Of a DNA stretch of 13,915 bases, positions 7,731 through 13,915 are shown piece by piece. Within the stretch, counting starts at the first letter, position 1, and each line of letters opens with the position of its first letter. The DNA comes from an uncultured Synergistaceae bacterium (GTDB lineage Bacteria; Synergistota; Synergistia; Synergistales; Aminobacteriaceae). Location of the stretch: contig CALMZW010000052.1 in the NCBI GenBank assembly GCA_937870605.1, positions 1-13,915 of the forward strand, in the 5' to 3' direction. Below the pieces are notes generated by a model, which was not told the origin of the DNA, made no database searches, and was given only the letters and a program-made list of their open reading frames with translations. The translations under genes and the position numbers were made by a program.

Positions 7731-7787
7731 ATTTTTTTGTGAAGAACCCGGCTTTTTGACTTATCCAACGCCCCGTTCAGTGGAAAA

Positions 7788-9122
7788 TCACAGCTTTTGC
7801 TCTATGTTGTCCACAATTTGCTTCATACGCGGCTGTTCTTCCACAAGCTGCGCGATTTTCCGCTGCGCGTGGAGCACGGTCGTGTGATCTTTCTTCTTGA
7901 AGGCGAGACCGATCTGTTGCAGGCTGGCCTCGGTTTTCTTCCGGCACAGGAACATGGCGACCTGCCGGGCGAGGGCCAGTTCGGACGTTCGCCGCGAGCT
8001 GACCATATCCTCCATGGACATTCCGAAGGATTCGGCCACCGCCTGCTGGATCGCCTCGATTCCCACCGGACCGCGGACGTCCTTCCGGATCACGTCCTTG
8101 AGCCAGTCGGCCGCGTTGTCGGGCGTGATCGCCTCGCTGTTGAGTTCGGCGCAGGCCACGACGCGGTTCAGCGCGCCCTCGAGCTCCCGGATGTTGCTCG
8201 GGATGTTCTGCGCGAGGAAGAGGATGACGTCTTCGGGAATCTGGTACTTCTTGAGCTGCGCCTTCTTCTGGAGAATGGCGATTCGCGTCTCGAGGTCGGG
8301 GGACTGGATATCCGTCACGAGCCCCCATTCGAAGCGGCTCACGAGCCGGTCCTCGATGTTCTGGATATCCTTCGGCGGCCGGTCGGAGCAGATGACGATC
8401 TGCTTTTTCGTGGTGTGCAGGCTGTTGAAGGTGTGGAAAAACTCCTCCTGACTGCTCTCCTTGTTGCCGAGGAACTGGATGTCGTCGATCAGGAGGATGT
8501 CCATGTTGCGGTACTTGGACTTGAATTCCTGCGTCCGGTTCTTCTGGATGGACTGGATGAATTCGTTGATGAACTTCTCGGAGCTGATATAGGCGATCTT
8601 CGCGTTCGGATTGCGGTCGAGCGCATAGTGCCCGATCGCGTGCATCAGGTGCGTCTTGCCGAGTCCGACGCCGCCCCAGATGAAGAGCGGATTGTACGCT
8701 TCGCCCGGCGTTTCGGCCACCGCAAGGCTCGCCGCGTTGGAAAGCCGGTTCGATTTGCCGACGACGAACGTGCTGAAAACATAGCTCGGATTCAGTCCGC
8801 TCCGCGAGTTCGGCTGCTGCTGCGTTCCCTGGGCGGCCCGCTCCGCGCGGACCTGTTCGTCCTTCCTGGTTTCCGACCCGACGCGGAATTCGACTGCGCC
8901 CGCGATGCCGCGTTCCTTCACGAGCACTGTGAGGTCCTTCAGAAAACGGGACGATATCTGTTCCTTGACGAAGACGTTGGGTACGTCAAGTACAAGCGAA
9001 TCCCCGAGTATTTCCACGGGAATGCACGTCTTGAGCCAGAGATCCGCCGCGCCCTGCGGCAATCTCGTCGAGGCTTCGGAAAGCAGGTCCTGCCAGATCT
9101 GTTCGATGTTTTTCTCCACCAT
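7788..9122 (-). CDS. dnaA: Chromosomal replication initiator protein DnaA
   Basis: DnaA binds 9-base boxes at the origin, forms an ATP-dependent filament and opens the duplex for helicase loading. The 444-residue protein has domain I (1-80: MVEKNIEQIWQDLL onward), a short Gln/Ser-rich linker (about 85-110), the AAA+ domain III with Walker A GGVGLGKTH (150-158) and Walker B LLIDD (210-214), and domain IV with the DNA-contacting FKKKDHTTVLHA (408-419). Family stretches such as KYRNMDILLIDDIQFL and SRFEWGL are intact. The ATG at 9120-9122 is chosen because its N-terminus matches the family; GGGGGGA lies just upstream but with short spacing (about 3 bases), and the next codon is GTG, which could also be used. 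An open frame reaching back to 9290 runs through the box cluster and is not credible. DnaA boxes flank the gene on both sides, implying self-regulation. Confidence 0.97.
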   Translation of the reverse strand: MVEKNIEQIWQDLLSEASTRLPQGAADLWLKTCIPVEILGDSLVLDVPNVFVKEQISSRFLKDLTVLVKERGIAGAVEFRVGSETRKDEQVRAERAAQGTQQQPNSRSGLNPSYVFSTFVVGKSNRLSNAASLAVAETPGEAYNPLFIWGGVGLGKTHLMHAIGHYALDRNPNAKIAYISSEKFINEFIQSIQKNRTQEFKSKYRNMDILLIDDIQFLGNKESSQEEFFHTFNSLHTTKKQIVICSDRPPKDIQNIEDRLVSRFEWGLVTDIQSPDLETRIAILQKKAQLKKYQIPEDVILFLAQNIPSNIRELEGALNRVVACAELNSEAITPDNAADWLKDVIRKDVRGPVGIEAIQQAVAESFGMSMEDMVSSRRTSELALARQVAMFLCRKKTEASLQQIGLAFKKKDHTTVLHAQRKIAQLVEEQPRMKQIVDNIEQKL

Positions 9123-9140
9123 GGTCCCCCCAGCGAACGA

Positions 9141-9149
9141 ATCATACCA
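9141..9149 (-). promoter_or_regulatory. Candidate dnaA promoter, extended -10
   Basis: On the minus strand TGGTATGAT (9149-9141) is an extended -10 element, TGn followed by TATGAT (five of six). No good -35 is present; the -35 zone falls on the DnaA box at 9164-9172, so DnaA bound there would block the promoter. Transcription would start about 12 bases before the dnaA ATG, giving a very short leader. Confidence 0.4.
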
Positions 9150-9314
9150 TGATAGCACACAGGCTATCCACAAAAGTTGTCCACATATCCACATTTGGTT
9201 CGGACAAAACTGTGGATATTCGTCAAGCCGCAGGGGGGCGCGTCTCCCCGGATGATTAAATTCACAGCCTTTATGACCTTTCCTTACCAATGGGCGAAGA
9301 GCGGCATCGGGGAC

Positions 9315-9345
9315 TTATCCACAATGTGTCCACGTATGTGGATAA
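9315..9345. promoter_or_regulatory. Facing pair of perfect DnaA boxes
   Basis: TTATCCACA (9315-9323) and its inverse TGTGGATAA (9337-9345) are separated by 13 bases that contain a weaker box-like GTGTCCACG (9326-9334). These are the only two perfect matches to TTATCCACA I found in the window. Confidence 0.8.
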
Positions 9346-9370
9346 AGGGTCCGCTCCCGGGGGCGTTTTG

Positions 9371-9390
9371 GCGTAAAAATTCGTAAATTC
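9371..9390. other. AT-rich direct repeat beside a DnaA box
   Basis: GCGTAAAAATTCGTAAATTC carries two copies of CGTAAA and sits directly next to the box at 9391-9399. It is a second candidate for a duplex-unwinding element, weaker than the dnaA-dnaN spacer. Confidence 0.4.
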
Positions 9391-9434
9391 TGTGGATATG
9401 TGGACGCTTGCGCACCGGCGGCGCAGTGCGTGAA

Positions 9435-9476
9435 TTGACAGTCCCCCCGCTTTGCGGGAAACTGGTATTTATCTTT
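9435..9476 (+). promoter_or_regulatory. Consensus -35 and hairpin upstream of the DHH gene
   Basis: A perfect TTGACA lies at 9435-9440 but no -10 occurs 16-18 bases later. Instead CCCGC (9446-9450) pairs with GCGGG (9454-9458) over a TTT loop, with outer CAGT/ACTG able to pair, followed by a T-rich stretch (9466-9476). TGGTATTTA at 9463-9471 is a poor extended -10. It may be a promoter, or a small terminator that isolates the DHH gene from origin transcripts. Confidence 0.3.
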
Positions 9477-9501
9477 AAGACCGAAAGGGAGCGACGCCCA
9501 G

Positions 9502-10506
9502 ATGACGAGGGTACTCCATGTAATCAGCCATACGGACCTCGACGGCGTGGCCGCCGCCGCGACGGCATGGCTGGCCTATTCCCCGGAACGTCCCGTCCGT
9601 CTCTCGCTCGCGGGATACGGCAGCGTGGACGCGCTGATCCTCGAAAGCCTCGAAACGTCCGTCCCGTTCGTCGTGCTGGATCTGTTCTGTCAGGACGCCC
9701 GAACGGTGGACGCGGTGGATCGTGCGTGGAAGGACGGAGAGGCGCCGGTAGCGTTCGACCATCACGAGACCACCGGGTCGCGCTACGGCGGACGTCCGTG
9801 GATCGTCTTCGACTCGTCCGTCTGCGGGGCGAAGGTCTTCCACCGGTGGCTCATGGAACACGGAACACGCGAGCAGACAGACCGCATCAAGGGCCTCGCG
9901 GACTTCGTGGACATCGCGAACGACCGGGACCTGTGGATCAACGAGCGCCCCGAGGGCCGGCTCTGGCAGGCGCTCATCACGCTCTGCGGACCGTGGAGCG
10001 TGATGACGCGCGTCGTTTCCGGCGAGCCCGTGCTCCGCGAGAGCGAGCGCGTCACGGCCGAGGATTTCGTCGTGCGGCAGGAGGCGAGATTTCAAAAGGC
10101 GCTCGAACGGGTGAATCGCTCGAACCGCGAACTGGCCTTCGTCGAACCGGGAATCCTCGAGTACGGCGACGTGTCGGACTTCGGCGGCCTGATCCTCGAC
10201 CGCATGGAAAAGCCTCCCTTCCTCGTGGCGGTGGCCGCGAAGCGCGTGGGCGGCGAGTGGGCCGTATCGCTCCGGAGCCGGTCGGAAACGGCGGGCAAGG
10301 TGGTCGCGCTTCTCAAGGACGGCCGAAAGGTCCGCGGCGGCGGGCACGACGATTCCGCAGCCCTCTACTTCCCCTCGTCGTACACGCCGGACCAGATCCG
10401 CGAGACGCTGTCGGCGGCGATGCGGACGATACAGGACAGGGAGCGTCCCACGGGCGTCACGCTCGGGGACATGTTCGGAAACGCCCTCCGCAAGGAGGGC
10501 GCGTAG
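9502..10506 (+). CDS. DHH/DHHA1-family phosphoesterase
   Basis: A metal-dependent phosphoesterase of the DHH superfamily, which includes NrnA-type nanoRNases, cyclic dinucleotide hydrolases and RecJ. The 334-residue protein has the N-terminal metal motif SHTDLDGVAA (H10, D12, D14), the name-giving DHH at 86-88 (AFDHHET), a downstream ANDRDLW stretch (139-145) in the position of the fourth metal motif, and a DHHA1-like C-terminal part with AGKVVALLKDGRKVRGGGHDDSA, where GGGHDD is the usual nucleotide-binding glycine motif. The catalytic residues look intact. No membrane segments or extra domains. The exact substrate (short RNA, pAp or other) cannot be read. GGGAG lies ten bases before the ATG. 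It is the first gene of a three-gene plus-strand cluster beginning next to the origin, with 21 bases to the next gene. Confidence 0.88.
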   Translation: MTRVLHVISHTDLDGVAAAATAWLAYSPERPVRLSLAGYGSVDALILESLETSVPFVVLDLFCQDARTVDAVDRAWKDGEAPVAFDHHETTGSRYGGRPWIVFDSSVCGAKVFHRWLMEHGTREQTDRIKGLADFVDIANDRDLWINERPEGRLWQALITLCGPWSVMTRVVSGEPVLRESERVTAEDFVVRQEARFQKALERVNRSNRELAFVEPGILEYGDVSDFGGLILDRMEKPPFLVAVAAKRVGGEWAVSLRSRSETAGKVVALLKDGRKVRGGGHDDSAALYFPSSYTPDQIRETLSAAMRTIQDRERPTGVTLGDMFGNALRKEGA

Positions 10507-10527
10507 AAGAAAGAGGAGGAGTCCGCT

Positions 10528-11343
10528 GTGCGACGACTGGTGGCGGCGCTTTTGGGAGCGATCTTCTGTCTCGGGGTCGCGTCGGCGGCCCCGACGGATA
10601 CGGACGACGGATACATCTCCGGGCGGGGGCAGGGAACGCCGCCCACCCGTTCGGTGGGGACGCCGCAAGGCAAGCTGATGGCCAAACGCGCGGCGATGGT
10701 GGACCTTCGGCGGGATCTTCTCGAACGCATCGCGGGACTGCGCGTCGAAGCCCGGCGGAACGTCGGAGACCTCATGAAGGGCGGCCCGATGCGCCTTTCG
10801 ATCGAGGGGGTCATCGCCGAGGTCGAAGTCACGGACGGGGCCTACGACGGCAAGGTCTACACGCTCGAAGGCCGCGTCGCGATGAAGGACCTTCGCCGCG
10901 CGCTGCTTCCGGCCGTTCCGTCGCTGCAAGCCTGGCCGCGTCCCGACGTTCCGGACGGAGCGTACCGGGGGCTCGTCGTCGACGCCCGGAAGCTGGACGT
11001 GACGCCCTCCGTGGTCCTGCGCATCCGCAGCGCGAGCGGCAAGGCCGTGTACGGGCCGGAATTCGTGGACCGCGCGTCGTTTGTCGAGCGGGGCATGTGC
11101 CGCTTCGACGACGGAATTCCAAAGAATACGCGTCGCCTGTCCGCCGTGCCCCGGCTCGTCGGAACGGCCGAGGCGGCCGAGCCCGAGGGGCCGTTCCTGC
11201 TGATTCGCGCCTCGGGACTGTACGGCGACGGGACGATTCTCGTCGGCGACAGGGAGGCCGCGGCCGTCGAACGCCTCGCGCCGCTCGCGCGCGTCGACGG
11301 CAACGTGGTCGTCCTCGTCCGGACGTCGGCGCTCGGGAAGTAG
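10528..11343 (+). CDS. LPP20-like exported protein
   Basis: The 271-residue product starts at a GTG with a strong GAGGAGG (10513-10519) eight bases upstream. MRRLVAALLGAIFCLGVASA is a signal peptide with probable cleavage after ASA (residue 20). The cysteine at 14 is inside the hydrophobic core and preceded by Phe, so it does not form a good lipobox. The mature region has KLMAKRAAMVDLRRDLLERIAGL (about 50-72), then strands through VIAEVEVTDGAYDGKVYTLEG; an Ala-Arg-Ala-Ala-rich helix followed by this pattern is typical of LPP20-type domains found in exported proteins of many Gram-negative phyla. The LPP20 assignment is by pattern only. The C-terminal half (about 140-271) is not recognised. It lies 21 bases after the DHH gene and 31 before the transporter, probably one operon. 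A role in the cell envelope is inferred. Confidence 0.75.
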   Translation: MRRLVAALLGAIFCLGVASAAPTDTDDGYISGRGQGTPPTRSVGTPQGKLMAKRAAMVDLRRDLLERIAGLRVEARRNVGDLMKGGPMRLSIEGVIAEVEVTDGAYDGKVYTLEGRVAMKDLRRALLPAVPSLQAWPRPDVPDGAYRGLVVDARKLDVTPSVVLRIRSASGKAVYGPEFVDRASFVERGMCRFDDGIPKNTRRLSAVPRLVGTAEAAEPEGPFLLIRASGLYGDGTILVGDREAAAVERLAPLARVDGNVVVLVRTSALGK

Positions 11344-11374
11344 CCGCTGCCGGGCATTGCTGGAGGTCGGTCGA

Positions 11375-12571
11375 ATGTCTTGGAAGGAGCGCTTTCTGGA
11401 CTTTTTCGGCATCAGGCGAAGCATCGCGGGGCTTCTCGTCATGGTGGTCCTCGTCGGCATGGGAGAGCGGATGGCCGAGCGCTTCCTGCCGATTTACCTT
11501 CTCGCGCTCGGCGGCGGGGCGCTTTCGGTCGGCGTCCTCAACGGACTCGACAACCTGCTCTCCGCGCTCTACTCGTTCCCCGGCGGGTACCTCGCAGACC
11601 GGCTCGGGACCAAGCGCGCGCTGCTCGTGTTCAACCTCCTGGCGATGGCCGGATTCCTCGTCGTCATCATCGTGCCGAAGTGGCAGGCCGTCATCGGCGC
11701 GTCGTTCCTCTTCCTGTCGTGGACCGCGATCTCGCTGCCCGCGACGATGAAGCTCATCGCCCGCGCGCTGCCGAAGAACAAGCGCACGATGGGCGTGTCG
11801 GTGCACTCGCTCGTCCGCCGGATCCCGATGGCGCTCGGCCCGCTCTTCGGCGGCGCGATGATCGGGCTGTTCGGCGAGGTCTGGGGCGTCCGCGTCGCGT
11901 TCGGGGGCGCCTTTCTGCTCGCGTTCGTCGCGCTCGTCGCCCAGCAGGTCCTGATCGACCCGGACGACGCGGTCATCGAGCACGCCGAGAAGAACCCGTT
12001 CGTGATTTTCCGCCTGATGAGCCCCGACCTCAAGAATCTGCTCGTGTCGGACATCCTGATCCGGTTCTGCGAGCAGATCCCGTACGCGTTCGCGGTCGTG
12101 TGGGCGATGAAGGTCATCCCGGAACCCGTGTCCGCGTGGCGGTTCGGCGTCCTGACGGCCATCGAGATGGCCACGGCCGTTCTCGTCTACATCCCCGTCG
12201 CGTACCTCGCCGACCGCGGCGGCAAGAAGATCTTCGTCCTCATGACCTTCTGCTTCTTCACGGCCTTCCCGGTTGTCCTCTACTACTCCCGGTCGTTCTG
12301 GCCGCTCGCAGCGGCGTTCGTCGTCCGCGGGCTCAAGGAGTTCGGCGAGCCGACGCGAAAGTCCCTGATCCTCGACCTGTCGCCCGAGGATCGTCAGGCC
12401 GCGATGTTCGGCCTGTACTACCTCATGCGCGACGTCGTCGTGTCCGTCGCCGCGTTCGGCGGCGCGCTGCTCTGGATGATCTCGCCCGCCGTGAACTTCT
12501 GGACCGCGTCGCTCTTCGGTCTCGCGGGGACGGTCTGGTTCGCGCTGAAGGGGCGGGACGTGTCGCGGTGA
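11375..12571 (+). CDS. Major facilitator superfamily transporter
   Basis: A 398-residue inner-membrane protein with about 12 hydrophobic segments in two halves. The loop after the second span carries the family motif A form GGYLADRLGTKR, repeated more weakly in the second half as AYLADRGGKKI, and RGLKEFGEPTRKSLILDL lies in a late cytoplasmic loop. ATG at 11375 has GGAGG (11362-11366) eight bases upstream; a TTG at 11357 would extend it by six residues and overlap that ribosome site, so it is rejected. The substrate is not evident; the sequence could be a drug, sugar or metabolite carrier. It lies 31 bases after the LPP20-like gene and is the last gene of that cluster. Confidence 0.9.
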   Translation: MSWKERFLDFFGIRRSIAGLLVMVVLVGMGERMAERFLPIYLLALGGGALSVGVLNGLDNLLSALYSFPGGYLADRLGTKRALLVFNLLAMAGFLVVIIVPKWQAVIGASFLFLSWTAISLPATMKLIARALPKNKRTMGVSVHSLVRRIPMALGPLFGGAMIGLFGEVWGVRVAFGGAFLLAFVALVAQQVLIDPDDAVIEHAEKNPFVIFRLMSPDLKNLLVSDILIRFCEQIPYAFAVVWAMKVIPEPVSAWRFGVLTAIEMATAVLVYIPVAYLADRGGKKIFVLMTFCFFTAFPVVLYYSRSFWPLAAAFVVRGLKEFGEPTRKSLILDLSPEDRQAAMFGLYYLMRDVVVSVAAFGGALLWMISPAVNFWTASLFGLAGTVWFALKGRDVSR

Positions 12572-12738
12572 AAGAGAGAGAAACTCGGGGAAAAACCGTG
12601 AGATCGCGCGGGCTTTTGTCCGAAATCACCCGCCGTTCCGATGGATTTACGGGCGGACCGGGGAGTATAATGCCGAAACGTCGGCGTCGCATCCTGGCGC
12701 GCCGCTAAAGTGGAACGATTCCAAAGGGGGAAACAACA
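12572..12738. other. Short spacer with promoter, no gene
   Basis: This 167-base stretch carries no credible gene. It holds a perfect -10 box and the leader of the next gene. I found no convincing intrinsic terminator for the transporter; GCGGG (12608-12612) and CCCGC (12629-12633) could form only a weak five-base stem. Confidence 0.6.
12666..12671 (+). promoter_or_regulatory. Consensus -10 box of the small exported protein
   Basis: TATAAT, a full match, lies 67 bases before the ATG. The -35 region is weak: TGGATT at 12642-12647 (18-base spacer) is the best candidate. Transcription would begin near 12678, leaving a leader of about 60 bases. Confidence 0.55.
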
Positions 12739-13101
12739 ATGAGAAAAACGCTGCTTCTGCTGTCGATGTTCTTCGTGCTTCTCGCATCCGCCGCTGCGTT
12801 CGCGGGAGCGCAGGATTTCGTGCTCGTCAACAAGACGGGCGTCGAGATTAACGCCGTGTATGTCAGCCCGTCGAAGAGCAACGACTGGGAAGAGGACATC
12901 CTGGGCGACGACACGCTCCCGGACGGAGAGTCCGTCGAGATCACGTTCGACCGGGGCGAGAACGCTTCGATGTGGGACCTACGCATCGAGGACAGCGACG
13001 GGAACTCGATCGAATGGGAGAATATTCCGCTGAAGAAGGTCAGCGAGGTCACGCTGAAGTACAACAAGAAAACCGGTGAGGGAACCGCGTCGTTCAAGTA
13101 G
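12739..13101 (+). CDS. Small exported protein of unknown function
   Basis: A 120-residue product with a signal peptide (MRKTLLLLSMFFVLLASAAAFA, cleavage near AFAGA). The mature part, about 97 residues, is acidic and predicted by its alternating pattern to be mostly beta strands: DFVLVNKTGVEINAVYVSP, EDILGDDTLPDGESVEITF, MWDLRIEDSDGN, VSEVTLKYN. A Leu-Pro-x-Gly-Glu turn in the middle resembles small secreted beta-sandwich proteins that are often annotated only as hypothetical. There is no membrane anchor after the signal. AAGGGGG (12724-12730) lies eight bases before the ATG. It has its own consensus -10 and a strong hairpin 36 bases after the stop, so it is probably transcribed alone. Codon use looks richer in AAG/AAC than its neighbours, which is compatible with high expression but was not measured. 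Confidence 0.8.
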   Translation: MRKTLLLLSMFFVLLASAAAFAGAQDFVLVNKTGVEINAVYVSPSKSNDWEEDILGDDTLPDGESVEITFDRGENASMWDLRIEDSDGNSIEWENIPLKKVSEVTLKYNKKTGEGTASFK

Positions 13102-13136
13102 TTCCCCGCCGTAACGAAAATATGCCGGAGATGCTG

Positions 13137-13168
13137 CGAACCCCCGCGGAACCGCCTGCGGGGGTTCG
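13137..13168. terminator. Hairpin after the small exported protein
   Basis: CGAACCCCCGC (13137-13147) pairs perfectly with GCGGGGGTTCG (13158-13168), an 11-base stem with a ten-base loop. Only a weak T-containing tail follows on the plus strand (TGGTATTAT), and no A-run precedes it for the minus strand. It is therefore a likely transcript end or mRNA 3' stabiliser rather than a textbook intrinsic terminator. Confidence 0.5.
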
Positions 13169-13177
13169 TGGTATTAT
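13169..13177 (+). promoter_or_regulatory. Candidate extended -10 promoter for mrp
   Basis: TGGTATTAT has TGn followed by TATTAT (five of six). It directly follows the hairpin, and its -35 zone lies inside the stem-loop with no good match. Transcription would start near 13184, which would exclude the in-frame ATG at 13176 as a start for mrp. Confidence 0.4.
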
Positions 13178-13238
13178 GGATGCGATGCACCGCTCTCCGG
13201 AAGGGAGGGCGGAGGTTCTGACCGGGAGGCAATATCGC

Positions 13239-13915
<677 letters not shown>

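Larger units (their letters stand above)
7525..7787. other. dnaA-dnaN spacer: probable unwinding part of oriC
   Basis: No gene is seen in these 263 bases. They contain DnaA boxes: 7630-7638 (minus, GTATGCACA), 7639-7647 (minus, TTTTCCACA), 7696-7704 (minus, CCATCCACA, weak), 7713-7721 (plus, TTATACACA), 7722-7730 (plus, TTGTCCACA) and 7761-7769 (plus, TTATCCAAC, weak). A TAA/TAG triplet run at 7611-7625 and an AT-rich stretch at about 7572-7610 lie on the dnaN side. A TTGTCCACA box also falls inside the 3' end of dnaA (7807-7815). In an otherwise GC-rich window this is the strongest AT-rich island. The layout resembles the dnaA-dnaN unwinding region of Bacillus-type origins. I see no convincing dnaN promoter or dnaA terminator here. 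Confidence 0.8.
9123..9501. other. oriC box cluster upstream of dnaA
   Basis: No gene is seen in this 379-base divergent spacer. Boxes matching TTATCCACA in at least eight of nine positions: 9164-9172 (plus, CTATCCACA), 9177-9185 (plus, TTGTCCACA), 9185-9193 (plus, ATATCCACA), 9211-9219 (minus, ATATCCACA), 9315-9323 (plus, perfect), 9337-9345 (minus, perfect) and 9391-9399 (minus, ATATCCACA). Weaker six-of-nine sites lie at 9326-9334 and 9399-9407. AT-rich patches are at about 9251-9289 and 9371-9390, the latter with the direct repeat CGTAAA. Box density far exceeds chance. With the dnaA-dnaN cluster this gives a two-part origin around dnaA. Confidence 0.88.

Noticed and set aside
7725..7742. 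CACAA-AAAAA-TTGTG palindrome in the dnaA-dnaN spacer as a dnaA terminator
   Set aside because: It is a short AT stem with no T-run after it on the minus strand and partly overlaps a DnaA box, so the symmetry is better explained by the box.
3502..7887. Very long plus-strand open frame (about 1460 codons) opposite mnmG, recF and dnaN
   Set aside because: It is antisense to three well-identified genes, has Arg/Asp/Val-rich composition and no recognisable domain. Long antisense frames arise in GC-rich DNA because stop codons are rare.
9123..9290. Extension of dnaA upstream to an ATG at 9290
   Set aside because: The extra 56 residues run through the DnaA boxes and do not resemble domain I; the ATG at 9122 gives the normal N-terminus.
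9408..11750. Plus-strand open frame of 780 codons and a minus-strand one at 9475-11460
   Set aside because: Both cover the DHH and LPP20-like genes in other frames, contain no domain and are Arg-rich shadows.
12568..12708. Small frame starting GTG at the MFS stop and ending in an Arg-rich tail
   Set aside because: It contains the consensus -10 box of the next gene, has no ribosome site fitting it, and resembles random GC-rich coding.

Overview
The window is visibly GC-rich (roughly 60-65 percent by eye) and carries the chromosomal replication-initiation locus of a bacterium: dnaA, dnaN, recF and mnmG in a row, all reading leftwards, with clusters of DnaA boxes on both sides of dnaA. Signal peptides, Shine-Dalgarno sites (AAGGAGG, GAGGAGG) and an LPP20-like secreted protein fit a Gram-negative-type, diderm organism. 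A fused amino-acid binding-protein/permease, this gene order and the high GC made me think of Synergistota, but that is an inference from memory and not proven by the window.

Layout from left to right. (1) Positions 23-2469, plus strand: a two-gene polar amino acid ABC importer, an ATPase followed with a one-base overlap by a fused substrate-binding/permease protein. (2) Positions 2492-3163, minus strand: an unrecognised exported protein, convergent with the importer. (3) Positions 3268-9122, minus strand: mnmG, recF, dnaN and dnaA (transcription order dnaA, dnaN, recF, mnmG). The 263-base dnaA-dnaN spacer holds DnaA boxes, a short GC block, a run of TAA/TAG triplets and an AT-rich stretch, which looks like the unwinding site of a Bacillus-type origin. 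(4) Positions 9123-9501: the dnaA-proximal spacer with seven good DnaA boxes, two of them perfect and facing each other. (5) Positions 9502-12571, plus strand: a tight cluster of a DHH/DHHA1 phosphoesterase, an LPP20-like exported protein and a major facilitator transporter. (6) Positions 12739-13101: a small exported protein with its own consensus -10 box and a hairpin behind it. (7) Positions 13239 to the right edge: an Mrp/NBP35-type iron-sulfur cluster carrier ATPase, cut by the window.

Together the origin elements and the dnaA-dnaN-recF genes form the initiation and clamp-loading start of replication. Genes on both sides of the origin read away from it, so they run with the replication fork, except the ABC importer at the left edge, which runs against it. 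I see no mobile elements, CRISPR arrays, tRNA or rRNA genes. The most notable items are the bipartite origin with DnaA-trio-like triplets and the acidic tail on the sliding clamp. I did not find a clearly undescribed multi-gene system.
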